Below, in pieces: positions 16,194 through 25,322 of a stretch of 37,452 nucleotides of DNA; positions within the stretch are counted from its first letter, which is position 1, and every line of letters starts with the position of its first letter. Source of the DNA: an uncultured Verrucomicrobiota bacterium (GTDB lineage Bacteria > Verrucomicrobiota > Verrucomicrobiia > Opitutales > Opitutaceae); NCBI GenBank assembly GCA_913058185.1, contig CAJXQX010000036.1:1-37452 (forward strand), written 5' to 3'. The notes under the pieces were generated by a model. That model was not told the DNA's origin. It was given only the letters and a program-made list of their open reading frames with translations, and made no database searches. A program made the translations under genes and the position numbers.

Positions 16194-19100
16194 ATGAAAC
16201 TCGTGTTCTTGTCCTCCCCAGCAACTAAACTATCCGCCGGTATTATCTGCGCTTTGGCGATTGGCAGTTTCGTCTTTGGCCAGCCAACGACCACCGCCGC
16301 TGATCAAACTAAAAATACCTTTCACGGCGGAATTCAGTCCAAGAATGCCACCGAGGTTCCTCATAAGTTGAAGGACGCCAAAAGCCTGCCTTCGGGCAAA
16401 ACCCCACCGCCGCAGGATCCAGAACTCGAGGAGTATGGGATCTATTTCGATCAGGCACCGACCGCGATGATCACGCATCCGGTGCCCACGGAATTACCCC
16501 TTCAGCTCAACGCCGGAGACCGCATCGCGTTTATCGGGAACACCCTACTGGATCGCGCTCAAATTTTTGGCCACTTCGAAGCCAACCTCCAACTCGCCCA
16601 TCCGGGGGAAAAACTAGTGATTCGTAATCTCGCTTGGTCAGCCGATGAGGTCGACCTGCAGCCGCGCCCGGCAAACTTCGCAACCGTCGAGCAACACCTC
16701 ACCCGTGAGAACGTGGACGTCATTTTCGCGGCGTTCGGCTACAACGAATCTTTTGACGGACTGGAGGCGGTCGAGTCCTTCAAGGCCCGTCTCGCCCGCT
16801 TCTTGCTGGATCTGAAATCGAAGGCCTACAACGGCACCGATGCACCTCAGATTGTGCTGATCTCCCCCATCGCCAACGAAAACACCGCCAAGGTTCCGGC
16901 GGCAGATTTAAACAACGAACGCCTCGCGGCCTACACCGCCGCCATGGCGGAAGTCGCTGAACGCCTTCAGGTCGGCTTCGCCAATGTCTTCGCCTCCACT
17001 CAGGTTGCTATGGCCGACGAAACCTCCGACCTCACCATCAATGGGGCCCACCTGACCGAGATCGGTTACAAAGTATTCGCCGATGCCTTGTTCCATGCGG
17101 TGTTCGATTCCCCGGTCCCCACACCCAACGAGGAATTGCGCGCGACCATCATCGACAAGAATACGCAGTATTTCCGCCGCTACCGCCCGCTCAACACCTA
17201 CTATTACACCGGAGCCCGCAACAAGAGTTACGGCTATTTGGATTTCCTCCCTGCCATGCGGAATCTGGAAATCATGACCGCAAATCGCGATGAGCGGATT
17301 TGGGCCATCGCCCAAGGTCAGACCTTCGCTGCTCAACCGATTGATGATTCGAATGTGCCGGAGTTGGATGAGATAGAAGAATCGCGCGGCGCCAACGAAT
17401 GGCTCTCTCCCGCTGACGAGATGGCGGCCTTCCGGGTCGATCCCCGATTCGAAGTCAATCTGTTCGCGAGTGAAGAAGAGTTCCCCGAAATCGCCTGCCC
17501 TATCACCATGCGCTGGGATGCGAAGGGCCGCCTTTGGGTGAGTTGCTCCGTCACTTATCCTCATGTCTATCCTGGTCAAAAACCGCGCGATAAGATCGTC
17601 ATCCTAGAGGACACCGATAACGATGGGCGCGCCGACAAATCTACGATCTGGGCCGACGATATTAGCATCCCGTTATCCTATGAACTCTATAAGGACGGCA
17701 TCATCGTTTCGGAAGAGCCTCACCTCAGTTACATCTACGATAGTGATGGCGACGGAAAGGCCGACTCTCGCGAGTATCTCTACACCGGATTTGGTTGCGA
17801 AGACTCGCACCACGCCTTGCACGACTTCGTTTGGGCTCCCGATGGCGATCTCCTTTTCCGCGAATCAATCTTCCACAACTCGCAGGTCGAAACACCCTAC
17901 GGTCCGATCCGCGCCAAGAACTCCGCGTGGTTCAAATACTCCCCGCTCAATCAGTCTCTCGTCACCTTCGGCAGCTACCCCAATACCAACCCATGGGGAG
18001 TGACTTACTCGGACTGGGGACATCACGTCGCGAGCCACCCGGTTTTCGCCAGTGCGTTTCACGCCACCAACCCAGCGTTCCCCGAGCAACATCCCAAGGC
18101 TTCCGGCATTCCGGCCTACTCCGGTGTCTGCGGGCATGAATTTGTCGACTTCCCCATGTGGCCTGACGCGCTCCAAGGCGGATTCATAAAAGTGCGCTAC
18201 AAACCAACCAACCGGGTCGAAATTCACAAGTGGATCGAAAACGATGATCACTTCGCAGAGGAGTATGTCTCGGACCTCATCTTCTCCGAAAACCTGAGTT
18301 TTATCCCCGTCGACATAAAATTCGGCCCGCGGGGCGCGATCTATATCTGCGATTGGTATAACCCCGTCAAAGGTCACGCCCAATACTCGCTCCGAGATCC
18401 CCGCCGTGATCGCAAAAGCGGCCGCATATGGCGCGTCGTGCCTAAGGGTGCCCAACTGCAAGACGCCCCCTCGATCGCCGACACCGAACTCGATCAACTC
18501 CTCGATAATCTGAAGCGCCGCGAATACCGTTACCGCTACTGGACCAAACGCGAGTTGCGGGACACCCATGATTCCGCCGACGTAGCTACCGCTCTCGACT
18601 CTTGGGTCGCAAAACTCGATTCCTCCGACGAGCGATTCCGCCATCATCAAGTCGAAGCTATGTGGGTCTACCGCAGCATCGGCGTCAGCCGCCCCGCTCT
18701 CCTGCGTGAACTGCTGACCTGCGAGAATCACCACGCCCGAGCCGCCGCGACGCGACAACTCCGCTACACCATCGGCGCGACCGGCATGCCCGCGATGCCT
18801 AACCTCGCCGACAATGGTCTCACCCTGGCGCAAGCATTGAGTCTGCTGGCAAAACGCACCAACGATGTGAACGGAATCGTGCGCCTCGAAGCAGCCAACA
18901 CCGCGAGTTACTTGGGCACAGCCGATGCCCTCAAATCACTTTTGGACATATTCCAATACCCCATGCAGGAGCACTTGAAGTTCGCTGTCCGGTGCGCGAT
19001 CGGATCAGAGGCCCTCGCGCCCTTCTGGCAAGGAGACGATTCGGCATTGGATGATTCTGAGCGGAAGACTCTCAGCGATTTTTACGAAAACTGGGACCAA

Positions 19101-19544
19101 GAGAACACCAAGGCTGATGCCCTCCTCGCCGGCGGTGCGGTGGCCTCCGGATTCGATCGTCAAGAGGATCTGTTTAGCATCGAGATCTCTACCATCCCCG
19201 AACGCATGTTATTCGACGTGGAAAAGTTCACGGTGCGAGCCGGACAACCCGTGCGACTGATTTTCACTAATCCAGATGCGACGCAACACAACCTCGTGAT
19301 CATCGAACCGGGTCGCAATGAGGCCATCGGAGTCGCCGCCAACGAAATGGCCAAGGACCCAAGTGGCGTGGAGAAGGATTTCATCCCCACTGTGCCCGGA
19401 ATCCTACACTACACCAAACTCCTCGGCCCGGATGGGCTGGAGATCCTACGCTTCAACGCACCCGAGAAGCCCGGGGTGTATCCTTACATCTGCACCTTCC
19501 CGGGCCACTGGTTTATGATGAAGGGCGAGATGATCGTCGAATAG
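16194..19544 (+). CDS. SGNH-like / PVC beta-propeller / azurin-like cupredoxin fusion
   Basis: ATG 16194 (1116 residues) is chosen over TTG 16071 because it gives a signal peptide. Domains in order: SGNH-like (about 95-310), where block I reads FIGNTLLDR instead of GDS (115-117 is GNT) while the late His286 in NGAHLTEIGY stays; a PVC-type 'membrane-bound dehydrogenase' beta-propeller (about 405-750) with two Ca-type loops DTDNDGRAD and DSDGDGKAD and the closing RDRKSGRIWRV; helical repeats (about 760-970); and a C-terminal type 1 copper domain (about 990-1116). Copper ligands are His1032 (QHNLV), Cys1100, His1105 and Met1109 in CTFPGHWFMMKG, the azurin spelling and spacing. Planctomycete/verrucomicrobial relatives usually end in a CxxCH cytochrome; no CxxCH occurs here. 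It probably oxidises a sugar or derivative and passes electrons to copper (inference). Confidence 0.85.
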   Translation: MKLVFLSSPATKLSAGIICALAIGSFVFGQPTTTAADQTKNTFHGGIQSKNATEVPHKLKDAKSLPSGKTPPPQDPELEEYGIYFDQAPTAMITHPVPTELPLQLNAGDRIAFIGNTLLDRAQIFGHFEANLQLAHPGEKLVIRNLAWSADEVDLQPRPANFATVEQHLTRENVDVIFAAFGYNESFDGLEAVESFKARLARFLLDLKSKAYNGTDAPQIVLISPIANENTAKVPAADLNNERLAAYTAAMAEVAERLQVGFANVFASTQVAMADETSDLTINGAHLTEIGYKVFADALFHAVFDSPVPTPNEELRATIIDKNTQYFRRYRPLNTYYYTGARNKSYGYLDFLPAMRNLEIMTANRDERIWAIAQGQTFAAQPIDDSNVPELDEIEESRGANEWLSPADEMAAFRVDPRFEVNLFASEEEFPEIACPITMRWDAKGRLWVSCSVTYPHVYPGQKPRDKIVILEDTDNDGRADKSTIWADDISIPLSYELYKDGIIVSEEPHLSYIYDSDGDGKADSREYLYTGFGCEDSHHALHDFVWAPDGDLLFRESIFHNSQVETPYGPIRAKNSAWFKYSPLNQSLVTFGSYPNTNPWGVTYSDWGHHVASHPVFASAFHATNPAFPEQHPKASGIPAYSGVCGHEFVDFPMWPDALQGGFIKVRYKPTNRVEIHKWIENDDHFAEEYVSDLIFSENLSFIPVDIKFGPRGAIYICDWYNPVKGHAQYSLRDPRRDRKSGRIWRVVPKGAQLQDAPSIADTELDQLLDNLKRREYRYRYWTKRELRDTHDSADVATALDSWVAKLDSSDERFRHHQVEAMWVYRSIGVSRPALLRELLTCENHHARAAATRQLRYTIGATGMPAMPNLADNGLTLAQALSLLAKRTNDVNGIVRLEAANTASYLGTADALKSLLDIFQYPMQEHLKFAVRCAIGSEALAPFWQGDDSALDDSERKTLSDFYENWDQENTKADALLAGGAVASGFDRQEDLFSIEISTIPERMLFDVEKFTVRAGQPVRLIFTNPDATQHNLVIIEPGRNEAIGVAANEMAKDPSGVEKDFIPTVPGILHYTKLLGPDGLEILRFNAPEKPGVYPYICTFPGHWFMMKGEMIVE

Positions 19545-19565
19545 GTGATCGGCTCCCACCGACAT

Positions 19566-20765
19566 TCAGCGAAAGAAATCCTGGAGATTAAACGAAACCT
19601 CGCTGGCGACGGCCTGCCCGTCGACCAGAGCCGGCATAAACGTAATGTCCTCGACGATGGAGCGGATATGATCGGGCAAGATCGCATCTTCAGAAATTTC
19701 CACAATGCGACCCCGGTCATCAACGCTCACCTTAACGGCATAATCGAACGCCTCTGGCGCATCGGCCGCCAGTAATACGGCTGGGGCGATTTCCCAAGCT
19801 GGCTCGGCCGCCAGAGTGGCATTTCGGTTCTGGGCCATGCGATCGAGCGTGACATATTCATGGGCTTCATCGCGACTCAGTCCGAACTGCTTATCGGACA
19901 TATTTGTCACGAATTCGCGACCACCACGGTAAATATGGATATCAACCTCCAGCACCTCCAAACTGCGGGGCAGGCTTTCCTTGCGCAGGAGGACTTTTTG
20001 AGGCTCTGGGCCGATATACTCAAGTTTCTCGAAGAGAATAAGGTCCTTCTGCTGCGCCTGTGCTACCACGCGGACGATACCCACCGCATAGGCATCAACA
20101 ATCGGCTGTGGTGATGACAAGAGCGCCTCAACGACCAGGGCTGTCTTATCTTTAGATGTCTGTTTCCCATCGTCCGCATAAAACTTCTCATCGAGCTGTA
20201 TCTGAATATCGGCGTTTTGGGACGCGTCGATTCTCTCATCCATACTGGTAGATGGCTCATAGAACGTGCTCGGCGTGTTGTTTCGTTGTCCCCGACCGGA
20301 CGGATTGCTTCTGGTCTTCAGATCTCCCGTCAGTCGACTCTTAGCTTCTCCGGATTCCACCGTCGCCTGTTGCACCGCCCAATTCTGCGAAGAATTATCG
20401 ATGACCGAGTAGTCCCGATGCGTATCAACTTCACTGATATTCAACGACGTGAGCCCCACCTTGGGCACGTGTTCGAATCGAGTGCGGTGCTCCGCTCGCA
20501 CATCGACCACCGCGCCATTGGCGCCATCGAGCTGAGCTCGGTGATCCCTGTAGTTCGTTAATCTACCAAATTCCTCTTGGTGTAAGATCGTCAGGTCCAA
20601 ACCGACGAACAAACGGTAGTCCTTCTTCGGCACGTTCTTCGATTCGACGGAGCGCGGCGTGGACTGCGCTGAAAGTCCCGTGGCAGACACCACGATACTC
20701 AGGATGGCAACGAACCTCCGGGTGTTTGAATTCAGGTTGTCGAATGATGGGGGTAATATCGGCAT
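19566..20765 (-). CDS. Secreted protein with TonB-C-like C-terminal domain
   Basis: This 399-residue protein has a signal peptide (cleavage near residue 33, LSAQ) and no further membrane segment. The last 60 residues (YAVKVSVDDRGRIVEIS ... FMPALVDGQAVASEVSF) follow the TonB C-terminal pattern of strand, dG-turn, helix and 'f.Pa..nG.pv' strand. The middle (about 110-200) is polar and low complexity, the rest unrecognised beta-rich sequence. A true TonB needs an N-terminal inner-membrane anchor and a Pro-rich spacer, both missing, so energy transduction is unlikely; a periplasmic binding role is more plausible. Its stop is 21 bases from that of the cupredoxin fusion gene, convergent. Function unknown. 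Confidence 0.65.
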   Translation of the reverse strand: MPILPPSFDNLNSNTRRFVAILSIVVSATGLSAQSTPRSVESKNVPKKDYRLFVGLDLTILHQEEFGRLTNYRDHRAQLDGANGAVVDVRAEHRTRFEHVPKVGLTSLNISEVDTHRDYSVIDNSSQNWAVQQATVESGEAKSRLTGDLKTRSNPSGRGQRNNTPSTFYEPSTSMDERIDASQNADIQIQLDEKFYADDGKQTSKDKTALVVEALLSSPQPIVDAYAVGIVRVVAQAQQKDLILFEKLEYIGPEPQKVLLRKESLPRSLEVLEVDIHIYRGGREFVTNMSDKQFGLSRDEAHEYVTLDRMAQNRNATLAAEPAWEIAPAVLLAADAPEAFDYAVKVSVDDRGRIVEISEDAILPDHIRSIVEDITFMPALVDGQAVASEVSFNLQDFFR

Positions 20766-20900
20766 GTTATTAACTAGTGAATTTTGATCACATTATTGTC
20801 CAAAATCACAAAAATGCGAACCGAACGATGGGATCAAACGGTAGGGGCGTTCTAAGCACACGACCGAAACGGTGTTCTGAACCAGCCCCAGGAAACTCCT

Positions 20901-22376
20901 CTACTTCTCGGGAGTTAAAAACTGTTTTTGATTTTTGATAAACTCGGCGGGTTTGTCGTGATTTGCCTGATAGGTGGTTGCAAGAGGGAGTCCGAGCCAA
21001 TCAGGACCCTCGGCGCGTGATTCTTCAAAAAGCACCCAGAACCGGGTTTTCATATCGGCCAGTTTCCCCGGCATCGATGCGGCAAGGTCGTTACGCTGCC
21101 CGGGATCCTCAGTTAGGTCGTAGAGTTCGAAAAACTCCGGCTTCACTGTTTTAACAAATGGCATGTCTTCTGCGACGATGGGATGCGTTCGTGGCTTATT
21201 GTCGCTCGATCGCGCGACTAGGCTGTAGTCACCGTGACGCATCGAAGCCTCCGGTGAACTTCGATAAAAATACCACATCAGAGGTTGATCGCGCGCGGGG
21301 GCGGCCCGGCCCTTAAGCAAGGGACCGAGATCAATTCCATCCAGCGCCAACCCAACCGGAACCTTGGCCCCCGTGAGGGCGCTGATGGTCGGCAATAAGT
21401 CAGGGAACCACATCGGCGTATCCAAGACTCGGTTACCTTTGAATTTCTTGGGGAAATGAAAGATGCCCGGCACCTTGATGCCTCCGTCGTAGACGCCACC
21501 TTTCAGTCCCCGCAGGTTTCCGTTGGAGCCCATGCGATAGGAGCCGTTGTCCGAGCCGAAGAAAATCATGGTATTGTCGGAAACCCCTTGGGCTTCGAGC
21601 GCGGCCAATACCCGCCCTACCGCGGAATCCATGTGTTGAATATTCCCAAAGTATTCGGCCGATTTCTTATCTAGATCCGGATACTGCGCGACGAGCTCGG
21701 GTGGCGTCGCAATCTTCGCATGAGGTTCATGAAACGGCACATAGAGTAAGAACGGTTTTTCATCATCGTAGACTGTGCCAAACCAGGTCTCGACTTCGTC
21801 GGCCAGGAGTTGGCACGAGTAACCTTTTTGCTCACCGATCGCAACTCCGTTTCGCACGTAGTTAACTGGGTTAAGATGCGAAGGCTCGGCATTGTTTTCT
21901 GTGCCCAAGGAATATTCAAACCCCTGGTCGATCGGCTGTGCCTGGTTCAACGCCGGGTCCTGCGGCAGGCAGCTGAGATGCCACTTCCCGACATGAGCCG
22001 TCTGGTAGCCGTCGGCCTGCAGCACTTCCGCCATGGTGATCTCTTCCCCACGCAGGTGCATGGTGCTTCCAGGCGGGCGGTAACTATACATGCCCGCACG
22101 GGTCGGCATGCGGCCGGTCATGAGGCTCACTCGAGCCGGCGAACAATTCGGCGCACCAGAATAACACTCATCAAACTTGATCCCCTCGGCAGCCAATCGA
22201 TCGATGTTAGGTGTGATCGCGCGACCACCATAAGAACCGAGATCGCCGTATCCCATGTCGTCCGCCAGCATAATAAGAATGTTGGGACGACTTTCGGACG
22301 CAGCCGTGGCGAACAGTCCCGTGAGGGCAAACAACGACGCGCAGAACAGCGTTTGGCACAGTTTGAGGTGATTCAT
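20901..22376 (-). CDS. Sulfatase 2 (type I)
   Basis: Exported sulfatase of 491 residues from ATG 22376, chosen because it gives the signal peptide (CQTLFCASLFALTGLFATA); a longer start at 22397 is possible. Metal ligands Asp39-Asp40 lie in LADDMGYGDLG, the formylglycine site Cys78 in NCSPARVSLMTG (CxPAR, canonical), with GKWHLS and GSDNGSYRMGSNGNLRG as later metal and substrate blocks. The C-terminal part has LYDLTEDPGQRNDLA. It reads downstream of the FG-GAP gene (92-base gap) and sulfatase 3 on the same strand, so a three-gene transcript is likely. Substrate cannot be read from sequence; overall similarity is to arylsulfatase A/N-acetylgalactosamine-6-sulfatase-like proteins. Confidence 0.92.
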   Translation of the reverse strand: MNHLKLCQTLFCASLFALTGLFATAASESRPNILIMLADDMGYGDLGSYGGRAITPNIDRLAAEGIKFDECYSGAPNCSPARVSLMTGRMPTRAGMYSYRPPGSTMHLRGEEITMAEVLQADGYQTAHVGKWHLSCLPQDPALNQAQPIDQGFEYSLGTENNAEPSHLNPVNYVRNGVAIGEQKGYSCQLLADEVETWFGTVYDDEKPFLLYVPFHEPHAKIATPPELVAQYPDLDKKSAEYFGNIQHMDSAVGRVLAALEAQGVSDNTMIFFGSDNGSYRMGSNGNLRGLKGGVYDGGIKVPGIFHFPKKFKGNRVLDTPMWFPDLLPTISALTGAKVPVGLALDGIDLGPLLKGRAAPARDQPLMWYFYRSSPEASMRHGDYSLVARSSDNKPRTHPIVAEDMPFVKTVKPEFFELYDLTEDPGQRNDLAASMPGKLADMKTRFWVLFEESRAEGPDWLGLPLATTYQANHDKPAEFIKNQKQFLTPEK

Positions 22377-22468
22377 AATAGGGTTAGCGTGGCGCATGGG
22401 GAACTTATACAGGGGCAGCGATGATCTAAGAGGGAACGTCGAGGAGTGGGGGGCAATACGGAGACTGA

Positions 22469-23716
22469 CTACTTGGTCGTAGGGTTTTCAAACCAAACCA
22501 CGCCCCACCCGCCATTCTCTTCGGTCGTCGCGATGTCCATATCGCCGTCACCGTCGAGATCGGCCAAAAATGCGTTATCCATCTTCTTACGTGATTCTGG
22601 ACCCGGCAGGTCCATCAGATTGTTGGCCCAGTTCTCCGAGGACATACCGTCGCCGGTCATCGTCAAATACCACAACTGTGCCTCAAATTCAGGGATCAGC
22701 ACGATTTCGGGAGTGGTCGGATCTCCGTTCATCTCGATAAACGCCACACCCTTGGACCTAGCATTGTCTCCCTTAGCTGTTAGCCCATCCGGCTGCACGG
22801 GTATGGGCACCTCCACTCGGTGATACTTCGGCGGCCCCGTGTCGTTGGTGCGTAGGTAGAGGAAAACCTCTCCCTTCTTGCTGGCCTTCACCAAATCGGG
22901 ACGACCATCAGCATTCGCGTCGCCGAGGATCATGAACAATCCTTCGATCTCCGTATCAATCACTCTCACGGGCCAAGGTTGAGTCACATATTCCGCGCCC
23001 AAGTTCTCATAGTAAAAGGTCCCCTGCTTCTTCCGTTCCTGCACGATGATGTCTTGGTCCCCATCACCGTCGATGTCATTGACGATCGTGCTCATGGGCC
23101 AATCGGCGACGCCGAGTTCATAGCGTTTCCATTGAGTTGCCTCATGTTTGTTCTCAGCCGGCTGTTTATACCAAGCCTCCGCCCCTACGATAAGATCGTT
23201 GAGACCGTCGCCATCGACATCGCTAACAATCGGGTTACGCGCCTCCTGCTCGAAGAGGGTCATTCGAACCCACTTTGTCGGATCCCTAAGATCGCCCTGA
23301 CCCGGATTGAAAAACACGTGACCACCATTCGCGATGTAGTCGATGTCTCCGTCGTGATCGAGGTCACCAATCCCGGAGTCTTCGCATTTCCCATGCTTCT
23401 CCAGTTCGATATAGTCTGTCCAAAGCCCCCGAATCTCATCCGGACCAGGATTGAAATAGAGCCGACTGTATCCTCCCTCTTCAAAATTCACGAATACATC
23501 GAGGTCACCATCCGCATCCCAATCGTGGAAATTTACGCCGTCCGGACCATCATCATGTGGATCTGGCTGAATGACGTTAGCTCGCCAGCCACTGGGGCCA
23601 GTCTTACCCACAAATTGCTTCCACGCGTTAGCATCGCCCGTCTGATTCGCTTGGGCCCACCCCGCGCCCAGCGCAAACAGGCCCATCATCATGATTCGCA
23701 ATACCGTCTTCATCAT
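22469..23716 (-). CDS. Secreted FG-GAP/VCBS repeat protein
   Basis: This 415-residue protein has a signal peptide (1-24) and an integrin-alpha-like beta-propeller with six calcium-loop motifs of the DxDxDGxxD type, at about residues 65-73, 118-126, 166-174, 214-222, 266-274 and 386-394. There is no catalytic signature. Such proteins bind calcium, and in glycan loci they are suspected of binding polysaccharide or tethering enzymes; the latter is inference. It lies between sulfatase 3 (51 bases upstream) and sulfatase 2 on the same strand. Spacing of the first four loops is near 50 residues, then less regular, so one blade or two may have lost the motif. Confidence 0.87.
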   Translation of the reverse strand: MMKTVLRIMMMGLFALGAGWAQANQTGDANAWKQFVGKTGPSGWRANVIQPDPHDDGPDGVNFHDWDADGDLDVFVNFEEGGYSRLYFNPGPDEIRGLWTDYIELEKHGKCEDSGIGDLDHDGDIDYIANGGHVFFNPGQGDLRDPTKWVRMTLFEQEARNPIVSDVDGDGLNDLIVGAEAWYKQPAENKHEATQWKRYELGVADWPMSTIVNDIDGDGDQDIIVQERKKQGTFYYENLGAEYVTQPWPVRVIDTEIEGLFMILGDANADGRPDLVKASKKGEVFLYLRTNDTGPPKYHRVEVPIPVQPDGLTAKGDNARSKGVAFIEMNGDPTTPEIVLIPEFEAQLWYLTMTGDGMSSENWANNLMDLPGPESRKKMDNAFLADLDGDGDMDIATTEENGGWGVVWFENPTTK

Positions 23717-23767
23717 CCTAAAGACTTCCTGCCCTTCATGCCCAAGTCACGCAATGACGATTCGGAA

Positions 23768-25114
23768 TCATGGTAAGAGTGGTTCCCCAAATTCGGTTTC
23801 AACATCCGGAAGCCGGGGGTAACGATCTAATACCGCCTGAAGTTCTTCGCGCCGATCGGATTCAACTCCCGCTGCGGATACCGGTGACTCTTCCATGAAG
23901 TCTGATCTCACTTCAAAGTAGTCCCCGTTCTGATACAGTTTAAACTGACCATCATAGACATACTTATCACGATGAACTCTCGCTTGTCCCCACCGAGCGT
24001 CGTAATAGCCAAACACCCACTCGCGCTCCGGTCCGGACTTGCCCACTAATGTCGGGAGAAAACTGACCCCCTCGAGTTGCAGCTCCTCTCGTTTGGACTG
24101 AGGCAACGTGACGATGTCGGCCAAAGTTTGATGGAAGTCGGTAAAATCCACTAACTGTTGGCTCACCTGCCCGACGGGTGTCTGTCCCTTCCAGTAGGCA
24201 ATGAGCGGCACGTGAATTCCCGCATCAATCGTATTGGCTTTGCCCCCCGGCACCGTGCGATGAGGCAACTCCGAGACAATTGACCGATCCGTGCCATTAT
24301 CACCCGTGAAGAGGATAAGCGTATTCTCCAACAGCCCCTCTTCCTCCAGTTTGTCATGGATGCGTCCGACCAATTTATCGCAATACGCCATCATATCTCC
24401 AAATGCCTCCTGCCGACTCAACTCCTGAGTCTCACTATCGGGCGTGGGTAAAAATGGGCTATGCACCAAAACCATCGGGTAATACACGAAGAACAGCTCG
24501 TCCTTTTTTCGTTCAATGAAATCGCAGATGTAATCCGTGAAGTGGTCCGGTCCATATTTGCCGTCCATCGCTTCGTCGATGACCTCACCATTTTGCTCGA
24601 TATACGGATCCCAAAATCGCTCGCCGTAGGACTTTCCCTTGGTGACCTGCCAGAGGCTGTATTCGTCGAACCCGGCATCGTGCAGCCGGGTGGTATCATT
24701 CGATCGGTCAAACTTACCGTCACCATGCGAAATTCCGTTCAACTGCCATTTACCGGCAATCATCGTCGCATAGCCTGAGTCGCGCATGAGATTACCAAAT
24801 GTCGGATACTTTGGATTGAGGTAACCGAACTCCTCATAGGTAAAACAGTTGTAGCGACCGGTCATAATTTGCACCCGCGATGACGTGCAGACCGGCGTGG
24901 AGTAGCAGTTATCAAAACGAACTCCGTCCGCCGCCAAACGATCCAATCGCGGCGTCTCGTAGGACTGACTCCCGTAAGTGCTCAGGCATTCAAAACCCAT
25001 ATCATCGGCCATAATGAGGATGACGTTGGGACGGTCGACCGCCGCTGCCGCGACGGCACTGAATCCCCCGAAACAAACGGCTGCAATAAAACGAAAGAGG
25101 GGTGACGATAACAT
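23768..25114 (-). CDS. Sulfatase 3 (type I) with CTSSR active-site motif
   Basis: Exported sulfatase, 448 residues, signal peptide 1-25. The fold landmarks are intact: Asp37-Asp38 (IMADDMGFECL), GKWQL, FTGDNGTD (second metal site) and YPMVLVHSP. The formylglycine motif, however, is Cys76-Thr-Ser-Ser-Arg: the proline of CxPxR is serine (codon TCA). The closest relative in this window, sulfatase 7 (31211-32542), keeps CTPSR in an otherwise very similar block (STPLCTPSRVNLMSG versus STPVCTSSRVQIMTG). Either maturation tolerates the change, or a different maturase is used, or the enzyme is inactive. It heads a minus-strand run with the FG-GAP gene and sulfatase 2. Divergent from sulfatase 4 across an AT-rich 208-bp region. 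Confidence 0.9.
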   Translation of the reverse strand: MLSSPLFRFIAAVCFGGFSAVAAAAVDRPNVILIMADDMGFECLSTYGSQSYETPRLDRLAADGVRFDNCYSTPVCTSSRVQIMTGRYNCFTYEEFGYLNPKYPTFGNLMRDSGYATMIAGKWQLNGISHGDGKFDRSNDTTRLHDAGFDEYSLWQVTKGKSYGERFWDPYIEQNGEVIDEAMDGKYGPDHFTDYICDFIERKKDELFFVYYPMVLVHSPFLPTPDSETQELSRQEAFGDMMAYCDKLVGRIHDKLEEEGLLENTLILFTGDNGTDRSIVSELPHRTVPGGKANTIDAGIHVPLIAYWKGQTPVGQVSQQLVDFTDFHQTLADIVTLPQSKREELQLEGVSFLPTLVGKSGPEREWVFGYYDARWGQARVHRDKYVYDGQFKLYQNGDYFEVRSDFMEESPVSAAGVESDRREELQAVLDRYPRLPDVETEFGEPLLP

Positions 25115-25322
25115 AGAGAGAATTGGGCGAAATTTTACGTCTAAATACGATGCATATTAAAGCTTATCTAAATTAATGTCATCAAGCACTACCTGACGAC
25201 CGCCCGCGCTGATTCGGGATACGGGGCAGTAGCAGATCTCGATTGATGGAAAGAAGGAAGATCGCTAAGTTTTCAAATTGTTCTCCCCTCCTCACTGCCC
25301 CGCCATCACGTTTATCGAGACC

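Noticed and set aside
17865-18833. 322-codon open frame antisense to the propeller-cupredoxin gene
   Set aside because: It lies wholly inside the well-supported plus-strand gene and matches no family; a codon-bias shadow.
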